From Ramazzottius varieornatus (Eukaryota; Tardigrada; Eutardigrada; Parachela; Ramazzottiidae): a DNA stretch of 64,000 nt. The notes below the pieces were generated by a model that was not told the origin of the DNA, ran no database searches, and saw only the letters and a program-made list of their open reading frames with translations. Below, piece after piece: positions 33,761 through 45,135 of this stretch. The DNA is taken from the NCBI GenBank assembly GCA_001949185.1, contig BDGG01000018.1:7210-71209 (forward strand). The letters are read 5' to 3'. The position numbers and the translations under genes are program-made. Numbering within the stretch: position 1 is the first letter of the stretch; every line of letters starts with the position of its first letter.

Positions 33761-34093
33761 TGCAACGTTTCCAACTTGAAATGCCACTCGAGCGGTCCTT
33801 CTTGTTTGTTCCCGACTATTCTATCGCATCCCTCCCACGTCTCTCTAGGGACGCCGGACACCCTAAACATCGCGTCATCTTCCAGATGACGTTTTATTTC
33901 TTTACCCCGTTGGAATACGATGGCCAAATATCTTCAGAGCATCGGCTCTCCAAGGTCGACAAAACAGGACATAAAAATAATTATCCAGATGAAACAATAA
34001 TCCAAACTTCAATTTTTTCCAGCTGACGGTAGGCTACACTGGCACTTTGTCAGAGGAAAAGAGCAATGGGAAAGTGTTTTATAGTTTTCATCT

Positions 34094-34414
34094 TCAAGAA
34101 GTCCCATTGACCTGCGGATTTTTCTTGCCCAAAAGGGGAGCGTGCGAGGCGCCTGCCGAGACCTTGAAGATGTCGTACAGGTCGGTATTCTTGGACTGGA
34201 CCTTGGTGGGCTGCATGACGGCCTCCATCTCTTCTTCATCAATACAGTCAACGGAGGAGGAAGGCGAGCCCCAAACGTACAGCTGCCCCTCCTGGCTGGA
34301 AGTTCTATCGCATCCCTTGTTCAAACCATCTGCGCAAAGTGCGGCTTCTCTGTTACCGGGACCTTCGAACGGTCTTGAAGGCATTCCTTCTAGTTTGCGT
34401 GGTTCTATAATCAC
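34094..34414 (-). CDS. probable 3' exon of an unrecognised gene
   Basis: An open frame of about 100 codons ends at 34094. It includes GQLYVWGSPSSSVDCIDEEE and NTDLYDIFKVSAGASHAP, with coding-like composition and a clear stop. The acceptor is unclear: candidate AGs lie at about 34400-34413 without a strong pyrimidine tract. No upstream exon was identified. The protein is acidic in the middle and lacks a recognisable domain. Confidence 0.35.
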   Translation of the reverse strand: MIIEPRKLEGMPSRPFEGPGNREAALCADGLNKGCDRTSSQEGQLYVWGSPSSSVDCIDEEEMEAVMQPTKVQSKNTDLYDIFKVSAGASHAPLLGKKNPQVNGTS

Positions 34415-34519
34415 GATGTTCCCATTACAGAATCAAAGAAGCGGTCGCAGAACAACTACAGCACAAAGAAAAGTGAAGTATTCCATATACGGTAATCCTC
34501 GAAAGTTCTGCGCGGTCTA

Positions 34520-35640
34520 ATGACAGGTTCACAAAATTATCCGCGGGACCTGCTGAGCGAACCATGATTACGCGGGGCCTAATTTATGGGCCTGTCTTCG
34601 GTCCACTCTCTCCTAAAATCTCGCCTTGTTCAACCTGTAGAACCCATACTTTTTGCGTAACCGTTCCTTCGTCATGTCCATCAGTAATTCTTCATCAAAC
34701 AAACTTCTTTCTACTTTATACTAAGATCTCGTCGTATAAAACCTGCAGTCGACCCTAAAGGCCATAGTAATGAATGCACCTTCTTGTCAATAGGGTAATC
34801 ATGACTGCATATTATACTAGCAAGAAATGACTGCGCAGCTTTGAGTTGACCAAAGCCACTCTCGCAGCGGTGAAGGCCAAGAAACTCTCTGGCCTCAGTT
34901 AGGTAACGGGGGGGGGGGAGGTGGAAAGAGAGCAGACAGCGCGTTCATTGAAACAGTGTGTTCACGAACACATCGTTCGCGTTCCAAAATTGATATCAAG
35001 CCGGAGAAGTGTTTTCGAAACAAATTTTTCCACAAACCTCACTAGAGGAAACCTTCAAATCTCTAAATAAGAAAGAGCGAGAACAATAGGACAATCAAGC
35101 GTCAAGGTATAGGGAGTAAACCGCTCGGAGGTCGAAAATCTCTGCTCTCTGGCCCTTGTCCGATTCTGGCCGCAACACCGACATTACTGCTTGCTCAATG
35201 CACTACAAATTTCTTTTTCTATTGTGTTTGGCATCGAATGAGACTCTACTCTTCTGGCTATCCGTTCATCCTCGATGAAATCATCGTAAGATTTGATTTA
35301 AATATTTCATGTAATGAAGTACATTGTGGGATGGTGGTTGCTGCCATCCGAATGTCTGCGGGTGAATAGAAAGCAAGGATTCCCACTTACTTCTCCCTGT
35401 CTCTCTGCCTCTCCTCCTCTATTTTTCTACGCAGCGCGGTTCATATGGTGAGTGAACGCTTCCCCCGCTATTTGCGGTATATCCAAGTTTTATGACTAGC
35501 TTCAGGGCCTTAACCGCTGCAAGAGTGGCTTTGGGTTGACTATGCTGAATGTTTTCATGGTTTAGTATAGGCACTCATTAGTCATTGATGATCATGAGTA
35601 GGGAAATGGTGAAAATTGGATGTTGATATACTGGCGTACT
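34520..35640. other. no supported gene
   Basis: Short frames only. A run of 10 G lies at about 34909-34918. The right part may be the 3' untranslated region of the cholinesterase-like gene. Confidence 0.45.
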
Positions 35641-35646
35641 GCAGCA

Positions 35647-38164
35647 TTATGCAGGAGCTTCACAAGCAGCCGCTTTCAAGTCCTCCCAGAAGTGTGCAAC
35701 GTCAGCAACTGAGTGATCAGGTAAAATCTGCCATTCCTTTTGCTTGTTCAGCCGGAACATGTGGCCGTATTCCAGGTCGAAGGGTACTCCGAAACCGCGC
35801 CTGAAATGATGTCAGTCTGTCTGGCATCGTCAGCTTGGTCCTATCATTCGAATTTAGCTGAGCTACGTATGTAGTACAGTACGTCGTACTTACCCATTTT
35901 TGACAAAGGCAGCGACGAGGTACCTCATCTGTGCCGTGATTTTCTCATCGCCGTCCGGACCAAGTAGAATCTCCCCCAGTCGTCCTCCAAAGAGATATGC
36001 CACATCGTACATTTCGTGAGGTCTGCCCAGCGACCAGTTTAATCTCGTACACTCCGTGGCCGAATCGAGAGCGTACATCTGATAAGCGGCTTTTCCTTGC
36101 AGCAGTGAAGGGTTCTTGACGTACTCCACCGCTTCTTGTAAGACGGCCAGCCGTTGATTTATATCGACGGCAATCTACAAGGTAGAAATGACAGCCTATG
36201 ATGGATGGGAAGGGGTCAATTCATGGCTGAGAGTTGTATGGCGTGGAAGATTGAGGTACTTAGTTGACCTTTTGGATAGCTTTGTGGATTGCTGCTCTTG
36301 TCCTCTTAGCATGATCGACGTCCAGGTAATGCTGCAGAACTTGCTCGGCCACTTCATCCGTCACAGTACAGCCCAGAGCCTCGCTGACGAAGGGATGAAG
36401 GTTGGAGACAGCTTCGTCCAAGGCCACTTGGTACTGTTTACCTTCATCCAGAGGGCTCAGGTCGTTGGCGCTCTTACCATGTGCCGCTGTCGATATCTTG
36501 GCGCCACCCGAATCTATATACCAATAGCTAGCACTCCACTGATTCAGGCCAGGAGCTTGATGTCAAAAGGCAGATAAAACAAGGGGGAAACCATGCTTGG
36601 GCACTCGTACCGTTCAGATAATCAAAGAGGCCACTTATGGGAACCATGGAGTAGCCTTGTAGTACGCTGCCATTGAACTTCCACTCGCTGCTGCGGAAGA
36701 TCCAGTGCGGGTTATAGGGGACGCTGTCACTGTCGATCGAGGGGCGCCAAGGTGGCATATCTGTCGTCTATGAAAAGTCAGTAGCGTTTACGTACAACTA
36801 TAACCTTTCTTAGCTAGAAAAAGCATGACAGGAGAATAAGGCCAAGTGATGGTGCAACCTTGGTTTTGGACATGGCTGCATCGGCCAGCAGCAGCTGCAC
36901 AGCTTCCTTGTTTCTTAAGCAGCCCATCAGTGCCTCCAAGCTACCATTGTCAGGACATCCGGCGCTTCGACCTAGTGCCACCGCATATGTTTGGGCAGAG
37001 CTGATGAGGCTTTTGTGATGAAAGCTCGATCCTCCCATCAAAATCACGCCGGCGATAATCTCTATAATCAATCATTTGTCATGACGTTTGTTCGCTGCAT
37101 TCATCTTTCATCGACCCATGCGCTTTGCTCATTTTAAGCTGGGCAATATTTGCCTACCGCGAACATCGCGGTCCATCATAGCCAGCGAGACCATGGAAGC
37201 CCCTGAACCGTGGCCCAGCAAGGTCATCCGGTGGGCGTCAGCACCGAATCGCCCAATATATTGTCTGATCCACTTCAAGGCCATCACCATATCTTTCATC
37301 CCCCAGTTGCCTCGCGCACTGGCATCCTCCACGCTGAGAAAGCCTGTCCGTACAACCAAACTTCCCTTATCGTCTGATGACAACTGGGCAGCACATTGTG
37401 ACCAAATATCCTTCTGCTAACGTACCGAACAGTCCCAACCTGTAGTTGACGGTGACCACCACCGCGTCGATGGCGCGAGCCAGACTGTTAGCGTCGTACA
37501 GGTGTCCGGCCCCAGCTATACAACACACCAAGTACTGTACATGAAAGCCACTACAAGTCAACTTTATTGAAGAAATCGAAGCAGCCTTGTTCCTATATAT
37601 ACCTTGGAAGTCTCCGCCGTGTATAAAGACCAATACAGGCCGCAGTTGGTTTTTCAGCAGGCTGTGTTCCTGGTTGACCGGGGGAACATGAATATTGAGA
37701 AAGAGGCAGTCTTCGCTGGTCAAGTTCATGTTGAGCGGAGGCGGATATTGCCGCTGGCTAGCCTGAATGCAGGCCGAGCCGGCTTTAGCAAAGACCCGTG
37801 CCAGTTGCTCTTGTCCGTCGTGGGTGTAGTCATCAAAAAATTTGGGCGGCTGAAAAGGTAACCCAACATTTCCCAAATAGTTGGCTTTTTTGTGCGTCAA
37901 TGGCATAAGGGGACAAAAGTACTGCTTGACCTGGAAGCGATCAGCCGTCGCATATCGAATGCCCGAAAATTCCCAGGCTCGCCAGACACTGTCGTGCGAC
38001 GTCCATGTTGACTTGCCCATGATTTTCAACCGGTTAACATGAGCAACTCCATCGTACAGGTTAGCATAATCCATATAGTTGAATCCAATGGCCATTTTGA
38101 TCCCCATTGAAATGCAACACCATAGGGAGAGGAACATTCTACATATCGACACTGAAAAATTCAT
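35647..38164 (-). CDS. cholinesterase-like protein with lost catalytic serine
   Basis: Eight exons in phase: 37603-38164, 37426-37515, 37158-37343, 36859-37061, 36611-36767, 36269-36513, 35894-36174 and 35647-35800, giving 625 residues. A signal peptide covers about the first 27. The alpha/beta-hydrolase fold of the carboxylesterase type B family is clear: EDCLFLNIHVP, PVLVFIHGGDF, VVVTVNYRLGLFG, ARGNWGMKDMVMALKWI. The nucleophile elbow reads LLGHGSGAS where active enzymes have GESAGAS, so the Ser position is Gly. The acidic triad member is not evident in the GYSMVPISGLF block. The His region RPHEMYDVAYLFGG keeps its His. This matches the non-catalytic cholinesterase-like adhesion group (neuroligin, glutactin), but the chain ends right after the hydrolase domain without a membrane segment, so it is probably secreted. 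Two donors are weak (GTTGCA, GTCAAC). Confidence 0.85.
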
Positions 38165-38840
38165 TCTTCGAATTCCGTTGGCGTTTCAAGGTTGTGGGCA
38201 CACAGTATCATGGACTGAGGCTGGACTTGACGATGAGACGGAAAATTGATGGGGAAGCTTAGCGTAAACGAAAGGAAGAAGGAGGAAGTCTCTTGATTGA
38301 CGTGCAGATGTGGAGGATAATTTGGGCTGGCTTACTCGAATCTCGACTGTCAGCTGGTCCGTCAAACTTTAATCAAAGCGAACACGATCCACTCGATCCC
38401 TCCTTCTGCTTGGACTCTTGCTGTGATTGCAGCTTGTGCTGGCTCGCAAATATATACACATCCCTCCCTCCGTGCATAACAAAAAGGAAAAAGGAGGAAC
38501 GGAAGCGTTTATTTGTGTATGGTGGCAAGTGTCAATCGGGGTTGAATGGTTGGCTCGTGATTTAAAGTGCTGCATGTATATTGAAAGCGCGGAACCCTTA
38601 AGAAACAGTGCAAAGAGAGGCAGCAGACTTTAATCTTCAATATATAGTCCATATGAGCCACATTATGGCTTTGACTACGGAGACGTATACGTCGAAATTG
38701 ATTTGTGCTCATCGGCTCCTCTATGGAAGCCTCTTAGCGAGACCTGTACCGTAAAGGAGTGATGGGAATATACTATGGCCAAGCCGCGGAGAAGCCTAGG
38801 CAAGCAGTCGGTTCGGCGCGCCTTTTGTCCTTTGTGTCTT
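38165..38840. other. 5' flank of the cholinesterase-like gene
   Basis: Presumed promoter and leader of the minus-strand gene. No firm core promoter element or further gene is seen. Confidence 0.4.
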
Positions 38841-38841
38841 C

Positions 38842-39072
38842 TTGTGCCATCAGGAAGACTTTAGCCAGGTTCAATGTCAGGCCAGACAATGCATGATGGT
38901 TTGCTATAACGAGAACCGCCATGTTCCTGTGGCGATGAAGGCCAGCGTCCATTGGCATCCCGGTCCCATGCAGTCTTTGGCGGGACCCAACTTCCAGCAG
39001 ACAAAACCGGGATTTCTTCGCCGACCGGTGATCCGAGCTCGTCTCATGACTTCAAACCAGCTTGCCCGTTAA
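38842..39072 (+). CDS. possible Cys-rich coding exon
   Basis: The frame reads CQARQCMMVCYNENRH, then VHWHPGPMQSLAGPN, and ends with TAA at 39070. It could follow an acceptor at about 38853 (GCCATCAG). Another coding-like piece, CFKLTNQLADLAPGG followed by WMFSLTTFSSS, lies at 39412-39572. I cannot join them into a gene or recognise a family, so this is a tentative exon. Confidence 0.25.
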   Translation: MCHQEDFSQVQCQARQCMMVCYNENRHVPVAMKASVHWHPGPMQSLAGPNFQQTKPGFLRRPVIRARLMTSNQLAR

Positions 39073-39572
39073 TGCCGTTCCGAACGAAAAGGCATTTGGC
39101 TGTAGGTCTAATACTGTACAAGTTAAGCCTGGAGGAAGTGAGGGGCTAGTGGACTCAGGAATCTGGACAAAGCTGCGGACACCCACAGCTAGCGTCCTCC
39201 TTGCCCCTGCTGCCAAACTGGTGCCTTGATCCACGTCTTGATATGTACTACTTTTTGCCAGCGTCAGTTCATCAAAGTCTGTTCACCAAAGTCGACTATC
39301 CCGGGCTATGCACCTGTCTTTTCTCACAGTGGATGACAGCACTCGTTCACCGGCATGGCACTGATGGTAGACATAACAGTGCGCTGCCCCTCTAGGCTAT
39401 AACCCAACCTGCTTCAAGCTGACCAACCAATTGGCCGATCTTGCGCCCGGCGGTATCCCTTCGCGGGCCTTAGGAACATTGCAGCAAGCGATCTTTCCTG
39501 ATAATAACTCGGTCGCTGTACAAGACCAAAGCAAGTGGATGTTTTCACTGACGACGTTTTCTTCCTCTTGAC

Positions 39573-41590
39573 GCCTCCGACCACTAGGTCCACCATCTGC
39601 GGCGACGTCAGGTATGACACCCAAACCCACGCTCGCTACAGCCCCCCCCCCTTTCGGCAAAAATTGTCTCGCTCGGTATTGATAAACGAAATGCGCGCTT
39701 GTTCCGACAGGTTGTGGTCTACGACATGACACCACACCATATGACATGACCTGACCTGACATTCCGTTTCTGCCGCATCGGAGTGTGAACGACAGGCAGT
39801 TTTATGGAAAGGCGCAGAGAGTCAAAACTTGGCGAAAAAGTTGTAACATCATGCCTGCGTCAGAAATTTGCCGCATTACTTGATTGCAAACTTCTCGCCT
39901 TTGACTTCTGTCGCCGACGCGTAAGCACGGATGGGGCATAAGTCCTCTACATGCAACCCACAGGGCCATCAAATAGCGGCTTTTGGTATCCCTGGCCGAT
40001 AAATCTAGTCTGTTTCCACAACTAGAGGGGATCGTCACAGATCCCCTTCAGCTTAAGTAGAGCACGTTTCAACAAATGAGTATCGGCATATGAGAATGCG
40101 TCCAAAGCATTTTCAGTCGGAACTGGCCCTTTATGACATCAAGTTGTTCAGAATGTTGAACCGCACCATAGGTTCATTTTGCCGCACTGTGCCGTGGTAA
40201 TGAAATCAAAACGCTTGGCTGGAAGATTTGAAATTACTGCTGCAAATACACGGGTGATTTGGGCCAGTTTCAACACTGGCGATGTGTTGCATCTGGAGAC
40301 GCGCACCAGCGAGCACTTGCAGCGCACGTTGTCTCCACAGTGTTGGTACTTGATCAGTTGATTAAAAGTACTGCGCACAGCGGACGAGACCGATGTGCGA
40401 GCTGATGTAAGAAAACACATCCTTTCGGTGCTTCCGTCTTATTCCTCATAACTCATTGGCCAGTGGTCAAAACTTGATTCTGACTTCGAATTTGGGTTTC
40501 TCAGGGGTCTGTTTGACATGGGTTTCAATCTCTTTTGACTTCGCCCTTCGGGTGCAGAAACTTTAAAATGCTCTCCTAAACAATTCAGTCGTGAGCCAGT
40601 TGGACGCATTCTTACATGCCGATACTCAAATAACAACGTTAATCATACATAGGCCCCTTAAGCTCGAGATAACGATGATCTCAAAGTTGTTGGCCGATTT
40701 GCCCGATTGACTGGTCCGGCTTATCTCTACGCTAATAGTGGAATCCTTAACAAGACAACTGGATTGTACAGCTGCAGTACAGTGCTGTAGGTACATGAGT
40801 AAGACTTCCGGGGGGATGGAGCTAGCTGTGACAGATGGGCATTACCTCCACGTCGTATGCGAATAAGTGCTCACATAGTGCGAGGGCCTTAACCACGCGT
40901 GGTCAGTCTGAAACCTCCGGATCACGCCACAAGTTGATCAAATATTCGAATTTACCATAAGACTATATTTCAGAATGGAAGGTGAGGAATTTTGAGTGCG
41001 CGGAAAGCAGATGGTGGATTACATGGCTGATTACATGCAGAATATCAAGGAGCGCCCTGTATCTTTCCCGATGTGAAGCAAGGATACTTGAAGAAGTTGG
41101 TTCTCAACAGGCCGAAAGCTGGGAGGATGTCTTTGCCGACATTGAAGGCGTCCTTATGCCCGGAGTAGGCTTTCATGGCTGTCATGTTCCTGCAAGATTC
41201 CCACACGTTGACACGTCCTAAGTGATGGTCGGTCAACATCTTTCAGTCTTTAACAGATTGGGCATTGGCACATTCGCCTACACTACCCCCCAGTGGAAAC
41301 TCCTTCCCGGCCATACTGGGCGATATGCTGAGCGATGCTATGGGCTGCGTTGGCTTTTCTTGGGTAGGGGACTGCACTTTCGAGGAACAACGTCGGTTGG
41401 CCGCAGTCGGGGATTGAACTGCAAAAGACAGAACGGTGGTTGGCTTTCCTTGGCAGGCGGCAGGCGGCAGGTCCAGCGTGTACCGAGCTGGAAAGTGTCA
41501 TCATGGGCTGGCTGGCCAAAATTTTGGGTCTGCCGCCACATCTAAATGCAATTTAGCAGGCAAGGGCGTGTCTACACAAGTTCGCTGTGA
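39573..41590. other. no supported gene; holds one copy of a dispersed repeat
   Basis: 40087-40240 is a diverged copy of 63674-63830 (see that entry). 41453-41472 is a small (GGCAGGC) tandem run. No coding chain was found. Confidence 0.45.
40087..40240. repeat. dispersed repeat, copy 1 (partner at 63674-63830)
   Basis: Both copies begin GAGAATGCGTCCAAAG and stay alignable for about 150 bases (ATGA(C/G)ATGAAGTTGTTC-type words, then TGTGGTAATGAA), in the same orientation, with many substitutions. Confidence 0.6.
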
Positions 41591-41635
41591 CTAGTAATGT
41601 GTCCACAACTGCTAATTAAATTTGACCACGGGCTG

Positions 41636-41653
41636 GGCAGCACTTTCGACATT
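41636..41653. repeat. short repeat shared with 9815-9832
   Basis: GGCAGCACTTTCGACATT is identical in both places and is followed by ACTGATATT in each. The flanking word ATGTGTCCACAACTGCT here is the reverse complement of a word near 9742. Confidence 0.6.
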
Positions 41654-42046
41654 GTATAACTGATATTCTTTCTTCATCTTTTTGCTGTTGAGCTGACAGT
41701 TCCCCCACCGGATCATATTTCATGACATTCGTTCAAAGGATATCTTGTGTACAGTCCACTCGTTCGAGATGTGTTACCTAATTTGACGGTTTCAAAAATT
41801 GAAAGATCAGGGAAATTAACGAGCCTGCTCGCCATGCAGCAGCTTAGCTAGACGCATGCGGCTTGATTACTTGATTACATCGGTCGAAGCAGGGTGTTAT
41901 TTATATGTTTTATATTTGAATGTCGGCTTGGATGCGTTATGGTGAATGTATGGCGGGCCCAGACTTGAAACCGTGAAAGTAGGTAACGCATCTCGAACGA
42001 GTGGACTGTAGCGGTAAAACTAGGTAAAACTTGAGGAAGCAGCATG

Positions 42047-42537
42047 TCAATATTCATAGTCATCGTAGAGACACCGAACTTGGTAGCCATAATCATCGTA
42101 GCACAGCTGTTGAGCGGTGTAAAGGGGGAGCGCTAGCGCATTGTAGATGGGCATGGTGTTGTAGTAGCCATAACCGTAAGAAGGATAATACTTGTAGTAA
42201 TCTGCAAGGATTTTAAACGTCCATCGGGTCTTCAGCAAAGGGTTGCTAAAAGATAGATATACTAACGTGGTCTGTGACGGCGGCGGAAACCACGACCGTT
42301 GCTCAAGCCACTTCGGCCGAAATGACGTCCCAAACCTCGAGCTGTGTCGCCAAAGTCTCCTCGAAAGCCACGGCCTAAGCCTCTCAATCCTCTTCCCTGA
42401 CCACCTCCCAATCGGTATCCTGTCCTCCTTCCACCGCCTCGACCGTCACGTTGCGCCAAAATATCCTCCGGTAGTACCAGCACCACAGCCAGCAATAGGA
42501 AGAACAAACGATGCGAATTCAACATCGCGCGTCTCAT
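42047..42537 (-). CDS. small secreted Gly/Arg-rich protein with Tyr-rich tail
   Basis: Two exons, 42267-42537 and 42047-42201, join in phase 1 (donor GTTAGT, acceptor TTGCAG) and give 141 residues from the ATG at 42537; a second ATG at 42525 is equally possible. A strongly hydrophobic signal peptide (RLFFLLLAVVLVLPEDILAQ) is followed by about 60 residues dominated by Gly and Arg (GGGRRTGYRLGGGQGRGLRG). Exon 2 is Tyr-rich (YYKYYPSYGYGYYNT) and ends with two Cys nine residues apart in CYDDYGYQVRC. No enzyme domain is present. Such composition occurs in extracellular matrix, adhesive and some antimicrobial proteins; which applies here is unknown. Confidence 0.7.
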
Positions 42538-42703
42538 AGCGAAATAAATCCTTTTGCGAAGTGCTGGAAAAATAGCGTCTTTCGGCAGATTGACGTACGA
42601 GGTCCGGGATCCTTTAAAGTGCGCTGGCATCTGTAAAAGGCGGAAGTGCTTGATTTTGGGGCCATGCAGAACGCAAGTCAGTCTTCTGCTCTTCGGCTAT
42701 TAA

Positions 42704-43139
42704 TAAGGGTTTACAAAGATAGATTACATCACTGGTGGAATTACAACGCTGGTGTAATTGGCTCCACCCACATCCTTACGATTGGCCTATTCATTCCACC
42801 AGACGTTACACTTTCGGTGTAATTACGAGTCGCTCCGGAACGACTCGTAATTACACCAGACTTAACCAACATCCCGAATGCGCTGTGCTCCCCTCCAAAC
42901 TTTCAAATATCACTTCCATGATAAAGTTTCTTGCTGCTCGTTCTACTGGTGAGTGTATGGTGGTTCCTCCGACATCAGAGATATTATAATCGTCCAATCG
43001 TACTTACCTGCAGTGCGGGGCTTTCAAAGCGAGCCGTTACACCGCTTTCCTAACTGGTCAAAAGAAATTTCTGGGCGTATCCACCAAAGTAGCTGGTGTA
43101 ATTACACCACGAAGCCAGCTTAGTCTTTGTAAGCCCTTA
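42704..43139. mobile_element. MITE with GGGyTTACAAAGA ends and palindromic interior
   Basis: TAAGGGTTTACAAAGA at 42704-42719 and TCTTTGTAAGCCCTTA at 43124-43139 are reverse complements at 15 of 16 positions. Inside, 42816-42832 and 42841-42857 form a perfect 17-bp hairpin (GGTGTAATTACGAGTCG), and the palindrome GGTGTAATTACACC sits at 43095-43108. No coding capacity. GGG/CCC ends next to TTAA or TAA-like sequence fit PIF/Harbinger or piggyBac, but the flanks do not give an exact target duplication. Confidence 0.7.
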
Positions 43140-43540
43140 ATGTACGACGATCGAGTACCGTTCGAAGTAAAGCTCGAAAAATTATGATAGGATTATGTCA
43201 TGTATCTGCTTGAATGACCTTTACCGTCTTTTTATCGTCGCGTCCTATGCTGCAAAATCCGCGCCACCATCTTCCAAACCGGCTCAAGCCGGAAGTTATC
43301 GTTAGTTATCTTCGCAATAAAGCCTTCAAGCTCGGCTTCGGTCTGGTTTTACCACTCGGTAAGCTTGTGGCGCCACCCTCACGTTCCATCTCTTCCGCTA
43401 TGTACCGCCTGCACACCTTTCTACGCTCCTCATTTACAACTTCAGTTCATGTCTCGACTTCCAGAGTTTCGGGCAAATCGTACTACACGCCCAAAAAGAA
43501 AGTTTGGGCCAGGCGATGCCGAAGCAGCCGAACGGATGTA

Positions 43541-43743
43541 CAGTGTAGGCAAATAAGGTACTCTAAGTGGGGGCAAGGCCAAAATCGACATGACGCAGAA
43601 AGCAAACAGCTGATCAAGCTGCAATCCAGAGACGTGAACTGCCGCTTAATCTGCTGGTTACTTCGAGCCGGAGTTTCTACGTCACTTGTCGAAAACTCGA
43701 TTTTGGCCCTCCCCCTTTTAGAGTAACTTAATTGCCCACACTG
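43541..43743. mobile_element. Tc1/mariner-type MITE, 203 bp
   Basis: The outer ends CAGTGTAGGCAAATAAGGTA and, from the right, CAGTGTGGGCAATTAAGTTA are inverted copies that continue for about 55 bases (ACTCTAA, GGGGG, GGCCAAAATCGA). TA flanks the element on both sides (43539-43540, 43744-43745). It is small and without a transposase. Confidence 0.75.
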
Positions 43744-43745
43744 TA

Positions 43746-44059
43746 CGTACGTGTACAATTCACTCCACGAGTCCACAGCACTTTTTAACCATTTTCTACG
43801 GTTGAATTTCAATTTCCGCCTTTTCCGTCTGGCCCAAACTATTCAATGGCCCGAACTTTCTCTTCGTGCGTCTACAACGTGTCCACGCCGTCATTAAGAT
43901 TAATAGCGTACTATTGCATTGGGAAGAAGAATCCAATGAGGAACCACTGCACTGAAAGATACTTTGTTTAGCACAGGTACGACAGCTTGGTATGCACAGA
44001 AATATAGTACTTACTTGGTGAGATGGAAAGAGAAAGCGCTAAGATTGTTGTACGTAAAG
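43746..44059. other. no gene; fragment of the 6.9-kb fold-back family
   Basis: 43785-43870 resembles 7335-7470 (TTTTCTACGGTTGA, then GTCTGGCCC, then CTTCGTGCGT) but is diverged and one-sided. Confidence 0.4.
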
Positions 44060-44889
44060 GCAAGTACTATTGTCAATGCGTCAAGATGAGACGCTACTAC
44101 TTTGACATGCAAGAAATTGTGAGGGGTAGCGGCCCATCTTATTGGTGCTTGACAGGGATGCTGTGTGTCGGCAGGTGGGTCGGCCGGCTCCTTTTGAACA
44201 GGTATTTCCGATGGCCGGTGGAGTGTAAGGTGCCTCCAGCCTGACCATGCCTCTCTCCATCTGCCACGTCAGCTCTTCGTCCTTGACGCCTTCCGCTAAT
44301 GAGCCCAGCTACTGGCAATACGCGTGGACTGAAAGCCTTAGCCCTTCTTCTCCCTTCGCACTCTGATCTTGAGGTGGTTTCCCTTGCATTTGACCTCGAT
44401 ATCCTCGGCCTTGCGTGGTCCGGTCTCAAAGACCAGGCGCATCTTCTTTTGGCCCTTCTCTTCCACAATCTGAAACAGCTCTTTTGATCCCACTTTCCGC
44501 GCTGGCTGCCTTCGGCATTCTCCAGCAACGAGCCAGAGTGCCACACATCGTTGTGCAGCCCCTCCATCTGCAAATCAAAACATATTACTCAGCACGAATA
44601 ACAGCAACAAACAAGAACCAGACCGGCGAAAAGAACAGAAACGACTTCTCCCTGGGAGGATGTATCGTTTCGCCAGTCTTGGCCGCCATGGTTAACTCAG
44701 GCAGAAGTTTGTCCAATAAAACTACAGTATGTTAAGGCTTATTATAAGACGCATATTCAGCTGGCGGCAGTGGCAACTTACCATGTTGGACATGCACTGG
44801 AAATCGCCGTCGCAAAAAGTAGAGCTGGGCGCTGACCATCGATGACGCTTGAAGGGGGCAAAACTTCGCCGGAAAGGCGTATCCAGCAT
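44060..44889 (-). pseudogene. small heat-shock protein (alpha-crystallin) gene, frame-broken
   Basis: Exon 1 (44782-44889, ATG at 44889) gives 36 residues; exon 2 begins at 44567 with MEGLHNDVWHSGSLLENAEG. The alpha-crystallin core follows in another frame: FQIVEEKGQKKMRLVFETG and KAEDIEVKCKGNHLKIRV. The next core block, SLAEGVKDEELTWQM with MVRLEAPYTPP, is in a third frame, and the C-terminal SEIPVQKEP, an IxI/V-type sHSP tail motif, is shifted again. A TAG lies at the expected Tyr/Leu just before SLAEG. Introns cannot explain all shifts: candidates are 41-50 bases against a usual minimum near 62, or would remove core strands. sHSPs are ATP-independent holdases; this copy is probably dead, unless the assembly carries errors. 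Confidence 0.65.
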
Positions 44890-45135
44890 GTTGGTAACCT
44901 GAGGCAGCAGCAGACGAGCAGGTTTCGCGACATCGTCAGGCTCTGGATGACGACTTGACTCTCACAAAGACTGACAGATGTTGGACTGGAGAAAAGAGCA
45001 CTTTGACACTTTTGAGAGCAGAGAGGGAGAAGGCCACCTTGGGAACATTTGAAAAGTGAAGGTTGCAGCTGGAACTAGAAGGAAGAGTTCGGTACGTGTT
45101 TATACAGGAAACGAGTGGCTGACGAAAGTGGCACC

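Noticed and set aside
44546-44586. 41-base GT-AG stretch that would restore the frame of the heat-shock gene
   Set aside because: It is shorter than the introns of the secure genes here (minimum about 62 bases), and the later frame changes would remain.
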